From Actinacidiphila rubida (GTDB lineage Bacteria > Actinomycetota > Actinomycetes > Streptomycetales > Streptomycetaceae), in assembly GCF_900110255.1 (NCBI RefSeq), contig NZ_FODD01000002.1:248001-312000 (forward strand): DNA of 64,000 nucleotides, written 5' to 3'. Positions 36,661 to 51,170 of the stretch are shown here, one piece after another. The stretch's first letter is position 1; the number at the start of each line of letters is the position of its first letter. The notes beneath the pieces were generated by a model. It did not search any database, had not been told where the DNA came from, and saw nothing but the letters and a program-made list of their open reading frames with translations. The position numbers were made by a program, and so were the translations under genes.

Positions 36661-37535
36661 CTGCTGCTCCCATGGGTGAGGTCGGCCGCGATGTCCACGG
36701 CGGCGGCCACGTCGCCGTCCGGCGGGTACAGCAGGGCGCGCCCGACGACCAGGCCGCGCACCTGGGGGATGCGCAGGGCGGCGCCCCAGGAGGCGTAGGT
36801 GTCGAGCGGGTCGCCCTGGGGGTCGCCGCCGAGCAGGAGGGTGGGCATCGTGGTGGCGTCCAGGACCCGTTCCAGGTCGTCGACGACCGGCAGTTTGAGC
36901 CAGGTGTAGGCGCTGGTCGCGCCGAGTCCGCTCGCCACGTGGATCGAGGTGATGACGCTGTCCGGGTCGAGCAGGTTGCGGGACCGGCCGGCCTCGCGGA
37001 CCGACAGGAACGGCTCGATCATCGCCATCAGGCCGCGGCCGGCGAGTCCCGTGACGGCCGCCGCGGTCGACTCCAGCGTGGCGGCCGTGGCAGGGTCGCC
37101 GAGGCAGATCCGGGTGAGGGTCTTGCCGCCGTCGAGGCCCTGCTCCGCGATGGCCTGCGGGGTGTACGCGGTGAAGCGGTCGTCGAACTCGAAGGCGGCG
37201 CCCTGCAGTCCGCCGCGGTTCATCGAGCCGATGACGACCTTGTCCTCCAGGGCGCCCATCAGCAGCAGGTCGTCCAGCAGGTCGGGGGTGCTGAGCACGC
37301 CGTCCACGCCGGGCCGTGCGAGCGCGGTGGCCAGGCGGTCCAGCAGGTCGGTGCGGCTGGCCATGGCCCGCCCGTCGCCGCGCACGCCGAGGGCGCCGCG
37401 GGCGGGGTGGTCGGCGGCGACGATCAGCAGACGGCCGTCGTCCCCCAGCAGCGGCCGGCGGGCCCGCTTCTGCCAGGCGCGGCCGATGCGTTCGGGCTCG
37501 CGGGCCCGGATCTCGGTCAGCTGTGGGGCGTCCAT
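36657..37535 (-). CDS. Aldolase-like TIM-barrel protein of the inositol operon
   Basis: This 292-residue (beta/alpha)8 protein resembles the DeoC/LacD-like group common in actinobacterial iol operons. Visible stretches are LLIVAADHPARGALGV, LLLMGALEDKVVIGSMNRGGLQGA, GLMAMIEPFL and PTLLLGGDPQGDP. The likely role is cleavage of 2-deoxy-5-keto-gluconate 6-phosphate to dihydroxyacetone phosphate and malonate semialdehyde (the IolJ step), by position after iolC. The catalytic Lys is not certain by eye. Its ATG overlaps the iolC stop by one base (TGATG). Confidence 0.8.
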   Translation of the reverse strand: MDAPQLTEIRAREPERIGRAWQKRARRPLLGDDGRLLIVAADHPARGALGVRGDGRAMASRTDLLDRLATALARPGVDGVLSTPDLLDDLLLMGALEDKVVIGSMNRGGLQGAAFEFDDRFTAYTPQAIAEQGLDGGKTLTRICLGDPATAATLESTAAAVTGLAGRGLMAMIEPFLSVREAGRSRNLLDPDSVITSIHVASGLGATSAYTWLKLPVVDDLERVLDATTMPTLLLGGDPQGDPLDTYASWGAALRIPQVRGLVVGRALLYPPDGDVAAAVDIAADLTHGSSR

Positions 37536-38506
37536 CAGGCCGTCCTCCCGGAAGGGCGCGCCCCGGAGGCCAGCGCGGCCTCCACCTCGGCGGTCGTGGG
37601 CATGGCGGTGGAGCATTCGAGGCGGGCGGCGACCAGGGCGCCGGCCACGTTGGCGAACTCGATGACACGGCGCAGTTCCCAGCCGGCGAGCAGGCCGTGG
37701 ACGAGTGCGCCGCCGAACGCGTCGCCGGCACCGAGGCCGTTGACGACCTGGACGGGGAACGGGGCGACCTCGACGCGTTCGTCCCGGGTGGCGGCGAGGA
37801 CGCCCCTGGGGCCCTGCTTGACGACGGCGAGGTCCAGGCCGCGTTCCAGCAGGGCGTCGGCGGCGCGCTGCGGGTCACGCTCGCCCACGGCGACCTCGCA
37901 CTCCTCGCGGTTGCCGACGGCGACGGTGACGTGCTCCAGCGCCCGGCTCACCTGCTCGCGCGCCTCTTCGGCGTCCGTCCAGAACATCGGCCGGTAGTCC
38001 AGGTCGAGGACGGTGGTGGCCCGCCGGCCGCGCGCCTGCCAGGCGGCGAAGTGGGCGGCGCGGCTGGGCTGCGCGGACAGGCCGGTGACGGTGGCCCAGA
38101 AGACGGCCGTCTCGCGGACGGCGTCCAGCGGCAGGTCGCCGGGCTCGATCATCAGGTCGGGCGCGGTGCCGTAGCGGTAGAAGTAGAGCGGGAAGTCGTC
38201 CGGCGGGAAGACCTCGCAGAAGGTGACCGGGGTGGGCGGGCCGTCCGGGTCGGTGATCGCGCCGATGTAGGCGGGGTCGACGCCGAGCCGGGCCGCCTCG
38301 GCGCGCACGTAGCGGCCGAACGGGTCGGCGCCGGTGCGGGTGATGAGGGCGGCGTCACGGCCGTGGCGGGCCGCGGCCACGGCGACGTTGGTGGCGCTGC
38401 CGCCCAGGAACTTCTGGAAGGTGCGCACCTCCTCCAGACCGACGCCGTGGTCGAGGGGGTAGATGTCGACGCCGGTACGGCCGAGGGTGACGAGGTCGTG
38501 GGCCAC
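37535..38506 (-). CDS. iolC: 5-Dehydro-2-deoxygluconokinase (IolC)
   Basis: This 323-residue PfkB-family sugar kinase should phosphorylate 2-deoxy-5-keto-gluconate. It has GRTGVDIYP at the N-terminus, KFLGGSATNVAVAAARHG, LDLDYRPMFW, VKQGPRGVL and the C-terminal NGLGAGDAFGGALVHG with the catalytic Asp. GTG start two bases after the iolE stop. Confidence 0.93.
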   Translation of the reverse strand: MAHDLVTLGRTGVDIYPLDHGVGLEEVRTFQKFLGGSATNVAVAAARHGRDAALITRTGADPFGRYVRAEAARLGVDPAYIGAITDPDGPPTPVTFCEVFPPDDFPLYFYRYGTAPDLMIEPGDLPLDAVRETAVFWATVTGLSAQPSRAAHFAAWQARGRRATTVLDLDYRPMFWTDAEEAREQVSRALEHVTVAVGNREECEVAVGERDPQRAADALLERGLDLAVVKQGPRGVLAATRDERVEVAPFPVQVVNGLGAGDAFGGALVHGLLAGWELRRVIEFANVAGALVAARLECSTAMPTTAEVEAALASGARPSGRTA

Positions 38507-38508
38507 CG

Positions 38509-39429
38509 TCAGTCCCTCGCCGGGGCGGGCGCGTCCGGGGTCCCGGCGGCCACGGCGAGCAGGTGGGCCACCGAGGCCCGGACGTCGTCGCGCGGGTCGG
38601 CGCCGCCGGGCTCGCCGGGGGCCGCGTGGAGCACGGTGTCCTGTTCCAGGACGTACCAGCCGGCGTAGCCGGCGCCCTCCAGCACGCGGACGATGGCGGC
38701 GATGTCGACGTCGCCGGCGCCGAGCGGCACGTACATGCCCTCGGCGACGGCCGCGGTGTAGGCCGTCTCACCGGAGCGGACCCGGTCGGCCAGGGCGCGG
38801 CGGACGTCCTTCAGGTGGACGTGGGCGATGCGGTGCGGGTGGGTCGCGGCCAGCGCGACGGGGTCGCCGCCGCCGATGAGCAGGTGGCCGGTGTCCAGGC
38901 AGAGCCCGATGCCGCTGCCGTCCAGGACCCGCTGCGTCTCCACGCCGGACTCGACCATGGTGCCGACGTGCGGGTGGAGGGTGGCGGTGAGCCCGGCGGC
39001 CGCGGCCGCGGCGGCGATCCGGTCGAGGTTGGTCAGCAGGCGGGCCCAGCCGGCGTCGTCCAGGACCGGGCGGGCGTCGTAGCCGTCGGTGCCGGTCGCG
39101 GCGGCGACGACCACGGTGCCCGCGTCGGCGGCGACCAGGCCGGCGATCGCGGCCTCGACCTCGGGCAGCGGATCGTGGGCGGGGTCGTGCAGGACGACGG
39201 GGACGAACTGGCCGACGGCGCGCAGGCCGTGGGCGGCCAGGACGGCGGCCTTGGCGGCGGGGGCGTCGGGCAGGAAGCCGTCGGGGCCGAACTCCGTCGC
39301 GGCCAGGCCGAGTTCCCGCATCTGGGGCAGGACGGTGCCCGGGCCGAGCTGGTGGCCCCAGCCGGGGACCTCGCACACGCCCCAGGAGATCGGTGCGCCG
39401 GCGATCCGCTCGGCGAGGGGGGCGGTCAT
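38509..39429 (-). CDS. iolE: Inosose dehydratase-like protein (IolE)
   Basis: This 306-residue xylose-isomerase-like TIM barrel should dehydrate scyllo-inosose. Metal-site stretches are ISWGVCEVPGWGHQL, TATLHPHVGTMVES, LCLDTGHLLIGG and HVHLKDVR, then LGAGDVDIAAIVRVL and a final Glu in WYVLEQDTV. The ATG overlaps the stop of a 25-codon ORF upstream (ATGA), and GGAG lies seven bases before it. It is the first large gene of the operon. Confidence 0.9.
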   Translation of the reverse strand: MTAPLAERIAGAPISWGVCEVPGWGHQLGPGTVLPQMRELGLAATEFGPDGFLPDAPAAKAAVLAAHGLRAVGQFVPVVLHDPAHDPLPEVEAAIAGLVAADAGTVVVAAATGTDGYDARPVLDDAGWARLLTNLDRIAAAAAAAGLTATLHPHVGTMVESGVETQRVLDGSGIGLCLDTGHLLIGGGDPVALAATHPHRIAHVHLKDVRRALADRVRSGETAYTAAVAEGMYVPLGAGDVDIAAIVRVLEGAGYAGWYVLEQDTVLHAAPGEPGGADPRDDVRASVAHLLAVAAGTPDAPAPARD

Positions 39430-39503
39430 GACCGGGCTCCGTTCGCCCGGCCGGCGTCCGGCCCGGCGGTGCGGCCGTGCTGGCCGGCCGACGTGTTCCG
39501 CAT
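39426..39503 (-). CDS. 25-residue ORF translationally coupled to iolE
   Basis: The ATG at 39503 has AAGGA six bases upstream. The 25-codon frame ends in a TGA overlapping the iolE ATG. The product (starting MRNTSAGQHGRTAG) is polar and Arg/Gly-rich, with no signal. The exact overlap suggests that ribosomes ending here restart on iolE. It may be a coupling leader rather than a functional peptide. Confidence 0.5.
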   Translation of the reverse strand: MRNTSAGQHGRTAGPDAGRANGARS

Positions 39504-39613
39504 GGCGCGTCCTTCTTCCCGGTAGGTGTCCGTGGGGCGTGGTGCCGCCGCGTACGGCGAGGTGCGGCGACCCGCACCCCTCACCCGGGCGCACGGCCCG
39601 AGCGTGTGCACCG

Positions 39614-39658
39614 AGCCTGCCTCCGAAGCCGACACCCTGTCAATAGTTTGTCCTGACA
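39614..39658 (-). promoter_or_regulatory. Promoter and probable GntR operator of the iol operon
   Basis: On the minus strand the motif TGTCAGGACAAACTATTG (39658-39641) runs into TTGACA (39643-39638), followed after 18 bases by CAGGCT. The TTG of the -35 box is the end of the motif. A near-identical motif sits in the same position at the divergent iolG-like promoter. The product of the neighbouring gntR gene is the likely binder. Confidence 0.7.
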
Positions 39659-39709
39659 TTCGGACCTTCAGGCAGGCAATCAGCGGGCAGGACGGCCGCT
39701 GACCGCGGA

Positions 39710-40453
39710 TCAGTGCGCGGCGACCGTCATCTCGAACGCGTAGCGCGAGGCGCGGTAGACGTGCGAGCCGTACTCCACCGGCCGGTCCGTGGCGTCGCGC
39801 GCGGTACGGACCATGGTCAGCAGGGTGGCCCCGCGGCTCTCGTCCAGCAGCCGCGCCTCGGCCGCGGTCGCCCGGCGGGCGCCGATGACCTGCTCCGCGG
39901 TACTGAGCACGACGCCCGCGCGGCGCAGCAACTGGTAGAGCCCGGCACCCGCCAGCGCCTTCGGGGTGAGGTCGACCAGGCCGGCCGGCAGGTGGTTGTG
40001 CAGCAGCGCTATCGGCTCGCCGTCGGCCAGCCGCAGCCGCTCCAGCGCCACCACCTCGGCACCCTCCTCGACATGGAGGGCGGCGGCGACCTCGGGCCCG
40101 GCGGGGACCGTCGCCATGGAGAGCAGTTCGGTGGCCGGGTGCCGGCGGTCGCGGGCCAGGTCCTCGTAGAGGCTGGTGAACTCCAGCTGGCGGCGGATGC
40201 GGTTCGCCACCACCTGGGTGCCGACGCCGCGCTTGCGGGCCAGCAGGCCCTTGTCGACGAGGTGCTGCATGGCCTGACGCATCGTCGGGCGGGAGAGCCC
40301 GAACTGATCGGCCATCGCGACCTCGTTGCTCAGCCGGGTGCCGGGCGGCAGCACCCCGGACTCGATGAGGTGCTGCAGCTGCTGGGCGAACTGGAAGTAC
40401 AGCGGGACCGGGCTGCTGCGGTCGATGGTGATCTGCTGCGCGAGCGACTCCAC
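39710..40453 (-). CDS. GntR-family regulator, HutC-like (probable inositol repressor)
   Basis: This 247-residue regulator has a winged helix (PLYFQFAQQLQHLIESGVLPPGTRLSNEVAMADQFGLSRPTMRQAMQHLVDKGLLARKRGVGTQVV in spaced motifs, about residues 15-80) and a UTRA ligand domain (about 95-240). I choose the GTG at 40453, because AGGAGG lies seven bases before it; an earlier GTG is too close to that site and the ATG at 40528 lies in the operator. It sits between the inositol operon and a divergent iolG-like gene, both with a matching motif over the -35 box, so it is the likely repressor, released by an inositol metabolite. Confidence 0.88.
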   Translation of the reverse strand: MESLAQQITIDRSSPVPLYFQFAQQLQHLIESGVLPPGTRLSNEVAMADQFGLSRPTMRQAMQHLVDKGLLARKRGVGTQVVANRIRRQLEFTSLYEDLARDRRHPATELLSMATVPAGPEVAAALHVEEGAEVVALERLRLADGEPIALLHNHLPAGLVDLTPKALAGAGLYQLLRRAGVVLSTAEQVIGARRATAAEARLLDESRGATLLTMVRTARDATDRPVEYGSHVYRASRYAFEMTVAAH

Positions 40454-40529
40454 GTGCACCCCTCCTGGAGACTTCTGCCGACGCACCCCAGTATGACTCA
40501 TCAGGCAGCGTAATCTCTGTACGTCCATA

Positions 40530-40573
40530 TGTCATAACAAACTCTTGCCTTGTCATCCATCGAAGAGTAGAAA
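40530..40573 (+). promoter_or_regulatory. Promoter and probable GntR operator of the iolG-like gene
   Basis: TGTCATAACAAACTCTTG (40530-40547) matches the iol operon motif at 15 of 18 positions. Its last TTG begins TTGCCT (40545-40550), followed after 17 bases by TAGAAA (40568-40573). The geometry equals that of the iol promoter. Confidence 0.7.
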
Positions 40574-40616
40574 GCAAGAGGCCGCTTCCCGCGCTCCGCT
40601 CGAAAGGCACCCGCAC

Positions 40617-41612
40617 ATGCGCATCGGACTCATCGGCACGGGCCGCATCGGCGCCTTCCATGCCGCCACTCTCGCCGGCCTGGACGCCGTGACCGGCCTC
40701 GTGGTGCACGACGCCGACGAACGCTCCGCCCGTACCGTGGCCGACCGGGTGGGCGCGCAGTACGCCGGCGACCTGGACGGCCTGTTCGGCGCGGACCTGG
40801 ACGGCGTGGTGATCGCCGCGCCCACCGCCTTCCACGCCGAGCTGATCCTGGCCGCCCGCAAGGCGGGCCTGGCGACCTTCTGCGAGAAGCCGGTGTCCGG
40901 CACCCTCGCCGAGACCGACGCGGTGCTCGCCGCGCTGGACGAGACCGAAGTCCCGCTCCACATAGGCTTCCAGCGCCGCTTCGACGCCGGGTACCAGGCA
41001 CTGCGCGAGGCCGTCGCGGACGGGCGGCTCGGCTGGACGCACACGCTGCGCGCCGTCACCGCCGACCCCGCCCCGCCGCACCCGGGCTACATCCCGGCCT
41101 CCGGCGGCATCTTCCGCGACTGCTCGGTGCACGACTTCGACATCGTCCGCTGGGTCACCGGGCGCGAGGTCACCGAGGTCTACGCCACCGGCGCCAACCG
41201 CGGCGAGGACTTCTTCGCCGCCGCCGGGGACGTCGACACCGCCGTCAGCCTGCTCACGTTCGACGACGGCACCCTGGCCACCTGCACCGCCACCCGCTAC
41301 AACGGCGCTGGCTACGACGTGCGCCTGGAGGTCTGCGGCTCCGAGGGCACCCTGGCCGCGGGCCTGACCGACCAGAGCCCGCTGACTTCCGCCGAGGGCG
41401 GTTCCTGGCCCGCGGGAGCCCCCTACGGCGGCTTCATGGAGCGGTTCCGGGACGCCTACCGGGCCGAGTTGGCCGCCTTCACCGAGGTGGTCGCCGGCAC
41501 CCGGCCGAGCCCCTGCACCGGGCAGGACGCCCGCGCGGCCCTGGCGATCGCGGAGGCCGCCACGCGCTCGCGCCTGGAGGGCCGCCCGGTCCGGGTGGCC
41601 GACGTGGGCTGA
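40617..41612 (+). CDS. iolG: Gfo/Idh-family dehydrogenase, probable inositol 2-dehydrogenase
   Basis: This 331-residue NAD(P)-dependent dehydrogenase has the Rossmann loop IGLIGTGRIGAFHA, the substrate-site motif CEKPVSGT with its Lys, and HDFDIVRWVTG with conserved Asp/His residues. The role as myo-inositol 2-dehydrogenase, making scyllo-inosose for IolE, is inferred from context: the other inositol steps are present and the promoter shares the operator motif. AAAGG lies nine bases before the ATG. Confidence 0.85.
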   Translation: MRIGLIGTGRIGAFHAATLAGLDAVTGLVVHDADERSARTVADRVGAQYAGDLDGLFGADLDGVVIAAPTAFHAELILAARKAGLATFCEKPVSGTLAETDAVLAALDETEVPLHIGFQRRFDAGYQALREAVADGRLGWTHTLRAVTADPAPPHPGYIPASGGIFRDCSVHDFDIVRWVTGREVTEVYATGANRGEDFFAAAGDVDTAVSLLTFDDGTLATCTATRYNGAGYDVRLEVCGSEGTLAAGLTDQSPLTSAEGGSWPAGAPYGGFMERFRDAYRAELAAFTEVVAGTRPSPCTGQDARAALAIAEAATRSRLEGRPVRVADVG

Positions 41613-41784
41613 CGGCCCGCCACCGCACTCGCGGCCGCGGCGACTGCCTCCCGTCGCGGTCGCGAGCCGTCCCGGCGCGGCCCAGGCCGCGTGCGGTTCC
41701 CGGGCCGCCGCACCGGGCGCGGGGCATCCCCCGCGCCCCGGTCCCGGCCGCCGTCCGCCGCCGGGACGGCGCGGCGGACCCGCG

Positions 41785-41823
41785 CCGTACGCGGCGCGGC
41801 ATCGGATGCCGCGCCGCGTACGG
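41785..41823. terminator. Bidirectional terminator between iolG-like and lacZ-like genes
   Basis: An 18-bp perfect stem (41785-41802 with 41806-41823, three-base loop) lies between converging genes. A second hairpin with GGGCGCGGGG paired to CCCCGCGCCC stands at 41715-41738. Confidence 0.85.
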
Positions 41824-41846
41824 AAGGACCGCGGGCCGGTCACGCG

Positions 41847-47656
<5,810 letters not shown>

Positions 47657-47740
47657 GGGTCGGCGACCTTCTGTCGGCAGGGCCTGGCGGCCTCGGGGAG
47701 CGAAGGGGGCTGCGGGCGCGTCGGGCCCGCGGGTGGGGTC

Positions 47741-47778
47741 GGGCGGTACCGGCGGCTCGGGGCACGCCGGTACCGCCC
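47741..47778 (-). terminator. Intercistronic hairpin between permease and GH38 genes
   Basis: GGGCGGTACCGGC (47741-47753) pairs perfectly with GCCGGTACCGCCC (47766-47778). It lies five bases past the permease stop and may reduce read-through into the glycosidases. Confidence 0.6.
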
Positions 47779-47782
47779 GGGG

Positions 47783-48655
47783 TCACTTCAGCGAGCCGGC
47801 GGCCAGGCCGGTCCGCCAGAACCGCTGGAGCAGGACGAAGACGATGATCACGGGCACGATCGAGACGAGCGAGCCGGTGATCACGGACTCCTGCAGCAGC
47901 GGCGCGCGGGCGGTCTGCCCGTTCCACTCGAACAGGCCGAGCGTGACCGGGAAGAGCGACTCCTTCTGCAGCATCACCATCGGCAGGAAGAAGTTGTTCC
48001 AGATCGCCACGAACTGGAAGAGGAAGATCGTCACCAGCGACGGCGCCATCAGCCGGGAGGCCACCGAGAAGAAGGTGCGGAACTCCCCCGCGCCGTCGAG
48101 CCTTGCCGACTCCAGCAGTTCCTCGGGGACCGCCGCCGAGGCGAAGATCCGGGCGAGGTAGACGCCGAAGGGGCTGACGATGCTCGGCAGGAACACCGCC
48201 CAGTAGGTGTTGACCAGCCCGATCGAGGAGAACAGCAGGAACAGCGGCAGGGCGAGCGCGGTGGTGGGCACCAGCACCCCGCCGAGTACGACGGAGAAGA
48301 GGAACTCGCGGCCGCGGAACGCGAACTTCGCCAGCGCGTAGCCGCACATCGCGGAGATCAGCGTGCCCACGCCCGCGCCGAGCACGGCGTAGATCACGCT
48401 GTTCAGCGCCCACTTCAGGAAGATGCCGTCGCTGCGGGTGAACAGCGTGTGCAGGTTGTCGAAGAGGTTGAAGTGGGAGAAGGCCAGGCCGTTGGTGGCG
48501 GCGAGGTCGCCCTGCGGCTTGGTGGCGGCGACGATCAGGAAGTAGACCGGCAGCAGGAAGTAGATCATCAGGACGAGCATCAGCGCCATGACCGCGGTGC
48601 GGCTGGCGAGGCTCTCTCGGGAGGCGGACCGGCGGCCCGCGGTCGGGGTGCTCAC
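47783..48655 (-). CDS. Sugar ABC transporter permease (MalG type)
   Basis: This 290-residue inner-membrane protein has six predicted spans, starting with VMALMLVLMIYFLLPVYFLIV. The EAA loop reads VPEELLESARLDGAGEFRTFFSVASRLMAPSL. It forms the transport channel with the adjacent permease. Its GTG overlaps the upstream permease stop (GTGA). No ATPase gene lies in the window; such importers usually share the MsiK ATPase encoded elsewhere. Confidence 0.93.
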   Translation of the reverse strand: MSTPTAGRRSASRESLASRTAVMALMLVLMIYFLLPVYFLIVAATKPQGDLAATNGLAFSHFNLFDNLHTLFTRSDGIFLKWALNSVIYAVLGAGVGTLISAMCGYALAKFAFRGREFLFSVVLGGVLVPTTALALPLFLLFSSIGLVNTYWAVFLPSIVSPFGVYLARIFASAAVPEELLESARLDGAGEFRTFFSVASRLMAPSLVTIFLFQFVAIWNNFFLPMVMLQKESLFPVTLGLFEWNGQTARAPLLQESVITGSLVSIVPVIIVFVLLQRFWRTGLAAGSLK

Positions 48656-49611
48656 AGTCCGGCCCTCTTCGAGGTCAGTCGCATGAACCCGAAGCTCAAG
48701 ACGAAGGTGATGAGGGCGATGACCACGGAGATCGCCGCTGCCTGCTGGTAGTTGTTCCCCGAGGCCACCGTGTAGGCGAGCATGTTCGGGGTGAAGGTGC
48801 TCGAGATGTTCGAGGAGATCTGCCGCAGCACGGCCGGCTCGGCGTAGAGCTGCAGCGTGCCGATGATCGAGAACACCGTGGTCAGCACGATCGAGGGCGC
48901 GATGATCGGCACCTTGATCCGCCAGGCGATGGCCCAGTTGCTCGCGCCGTCCAGCTTGGCGGCCTCGTACAGCTCCTGCGGGATGGCCTGCAGCGCCGAG
49001 TACATGATCAGCATGTTGTAGCCGGTCCACAGCCAGGTGGAGACGTTCGCCGCGGACCACAGCACCGCGCCCGGCCCGAGGAAGTCCGGGTGCAGCCCGA
49101 GGTGCCCGAGCAGGTCGACCACCGGGCTCAGCTGCGGCGAGTACAGGTAGGACCACATGATCGCGGCGATGACGCCGGGCACCGCGTAGGGCAGGAACGC
49201 CGAGATCCGGAAGAACGCCTTGATCTTCAGCAGCGGGGTGTCCAGCAGCAGCGCCATGACCAGCGCGACGAACAGCATGACCGGCACCTGCACGACGCCG
49301 AAGAGCCCGATGCGCCCGATGCTGGACCAGAACTCGCTGTTCTGCAGCACCTGCGCGTACTGGTGGAAGCCGCCGAAGGTCGTGTACGAGGTGCCGTACT
49401 GGCCGCCGGTGCGGCGCACGACCCGGAAGCTCTGCCACAGGGCGTAGCCCACCGGCACCAGGTAGAACAGCACAAACGGCAGGAAGAACGGCGTCAGGAA
49501 CGCGGCGATGGTGCCCGCCCGCGGGCCGCCGCCGCCGAGGCGGCGACGGCGGCGGCGGGGTGGCTCGGGCGCCGCGACCACGCGCGGTGCGCGGGTTTCG
49601 GTGTCAGTCAT
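48652..49611 (-). CDS. Sugar ABC transporter permease (MalF type)
   Basis: This 319-residue protein has six spans. The first is AAFLTPFFLPFVLFYLVPVGYALW, after an Arg-rich cytoplasmic tail. The EAA loop reads IPQELYEAAKLDGASNWAIAWRIKVPIIAPSI. It starts at the ATG at 49611, seven bases after the binding-protein stop. Confidence 0.93.
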   Translation of the reverse strand: MTDTETRAPRVVAAPEPPRRRRRRLGGGGPRAGTIAAFLTPFFLPFVLFYLVPVGYALWQSFRVVRRTGGQYGTSYTTFGGFHQYAQVLQNSEFWSSIGRIGLFGVVQVPVMLFVALVMALLLDTPLLKIKAFFRISAFLPYAVPGVIAAIMWSYLYSPQLSPVVDLLGHLGLHPDFLGPGAVLWSAANVSTWLWTGYNMLIMYSALQAIPQELYEAAKLDGASNWAIAWRIKVPIIAPSIVLTTVFSIIGTLQLYAEPAVLRQISSNISSTFTPNMLAYTVASGNNYQQAAAISVVIALITFVLSFGFMRLTSKRAGL

Positions 49612-49618
49612 GCTGCGG

Positions 49619-50959
49619 TCACTTGCCTGCCTCGGCCGGAATGGCCAGGTCCTTCATCGACTTCAGCGCGGTGGCCTGGGATGTGGACAGCGCTCCGGTG
49701 AGGGTGCCGTTGCCGGCCGCGGCCTTGGCCATCGCGTCCTGGAGGCTCAGGTTGACGGTCTTCTGGGTCGGGCCCCAGGCGAAGCTGGTGTCGATGTTCC
49801 TGGACGACTCGGCGAAGACGTCGAAGATCTTCTCGTTGTTGTAGTAGGGCACGCCCTGCGAGAGCGAGGGCAGCTGGAGGCCCGCGGTGGCCGCCGGGTA
49901 GAGGCCGCCGAGCTTGTTCTCCAGCGCGAGGGCCTGCGGGTCGGTGTTCAGCCAGCTGTTGAACTTCACCGACTCGTACAGGTGCGTGCTGCCCTTCATG
50001 AACGCGACGGTGGAGCCGCCCCAGTCGCCGGACGCGGCGTTCGTGCCCCACGTGGGCATCGGCACGATCGACCACTTGCCGGCCTGGCTGGGGAGGTTGT
50101 CGCGGAACATGCTGTAGCCCCAGGCGGCGCCGACGTAGCTGGCGATCTGGTCCTTCTGGTAGGCCGCGTACATCTGGGTCGAGCCGTTGGCGAGGTCGGT
50201 GCGGACCGTCTTGGCGTCGATCAGCTTCTGCCAGTAGTCGGCGACCTGCTTGCTCTGCGCCGAGTCGACGCTGACCTGCCACTTGTCGTTGCTGTAGGCG
50301 TACATCTTGGCGCTGTTCTGCCACAGCAGGCCGTTGAACCACTCGGCGTTGTTCGGGTCGAAGAACGTCATCGTGAGGTTCTTGTCGGCGGCGTGCATCT
50401 TCTGCGCGTCGGCCGCGTACTCGTCCCAGGTCTTGGGGACGGGCAGGTGGTACTTGGCGAAGATGTCGCTGCGCACGTAGAGCGCCATCGGGCCGGTGTC
50501 CTGCGGGAAGGCGAAGACGCCGGTGCCGCCGAAGCTCGTCTGCGACCAGGTCCAGGGCACGAACTTCGACTTGGCCGCGGTGGCCGCGTCGCACGCGGAG
50601 GCGTCGACGAAGGCGTTCTGGGTCCGCAGGTTGGGCAGTTCGTCGTAGCCGACCTGCGCGAGGTCGGGGGCGGTGCCCGCCTTGAGGGCGTTGCTGATCG
50701 TGCCGTACTGGTCGTTGGAGATGTTCTTCATCTGGACCTGGATGTTCGGGTTCTGCTGGTTCCAGAGAGCGACGACCTTGTCCATGCCCGGAACGGTGTT
50801 CCAGTACTGGAGGGTGACCTTGCCCTTCGCGGGCGCGCAGGAGGCGGCGGCCGAGGTGCCGTCCGAGTGGCCGGACGACGAGCAGCCGGCGAGCACGGCG
50901 ATGCTCGCCACAGCGGTGACCGCGGCGGCGAGGCGGACGCGCGAGGCGGTGTTTCTCAT
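49619..50959 (-). CDS. Sugar-binding lipoprotein of the ABC importer
   Basis: This 446-residue extracellular binding protein has a lipobox VLAGC with Cys26 as the lipidation site, and a CUT1-type solute-binding fold (KVTLQYWNTVPGMDKVVALWNQQNP near the N-terminus). The substrate is not readable; the downstream GH2 and GH38 enzymes suggest a galactoside or mannoside. I start at the ATG at 50959, with AAGGA upstream and a proper signal peptide. The frame continues upstream but without a ribosome site. Confidence 0.92.
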   Translation of the reverse strand: MRNTASRVRLAAAVTAVASIAVLAGCSSSGHSDGTSAAASCAPAKGKVTLQYWNTVPGMDKVVALWNQQNPNIQVQMKNISNDQYGTISNALKAGTAPDLAQVGYDELPNLRTQNAFVDASACDAATAAKSKFVPWTWSQTSFGGTGVFAFPQDTGPMALYVRSDIFAKYHLPVPKTWDEYAADAQKMHAADKNLTMTFFDPNNAEWFNGLLWQNSAKMYAYSNDKWQVSVDSAQSKQVADYWQKLIDAKTVRTDLANGSTQMYAAYQKDQIASYVGAAWGYSMFRDNLPSQAGKWSIVPMPTWGTNAASGDWGGSTVAFMKGSTHLYESVKFNSWLNTDPQALALENKLGGLYPAATAGLQLPSLSQGVPYYNNEKIFDVFAESSRNIDTSFAWGPTQKTVNLSLQDAMAKAAAGNGTLTGALSTSQATALKSMKDLAIPAEAGK

Positions 50960-51120
50960 GGGTTCCTTCCAGGGCGTCCAGCTCCAGTGCTGGACCGGTC
51001 GACGTTGACACTCAAGGCGGGGCTGCCTTCTGGTTGGAATCACGTTCTCGGCGCTGGACGGTGCGGACACGGGCGGCGCCGCACCGGGCGCCGAACGCTG
51101 GGCGAGGCTGGTGGACCCCG

Positions 51121-51146
51121 TCCCGTGAACGTTCACGGGAACGTTC
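51121..51146. promoter_or_regulatory. Palindromic LacI-type operator before the ABC importer
   Basis: TCCCGTGAACGTTCACGGGA (51121-51140) is a perfect 20-bp palindrome with the central CG typical of LacI-family operators. A second GAACGTTC core lies 12 bp further on (51139-51146). It stands just downstream of the predicted importer promoter, where a repressor would block elongation. The adjacent lacI-family gene encodes the likely binder. Confidence 0.75.
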
Positions 51147-51170
51147 ACGGACGCTCGTGAATTGCTCGGA

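Noticed and set aside
39426-41843. 805-codon minus-strand frame across iolG and gntR
   Set aside because: Only its last 25 codons have a ribosome site and coupling; the rest is antisense to clear genes.
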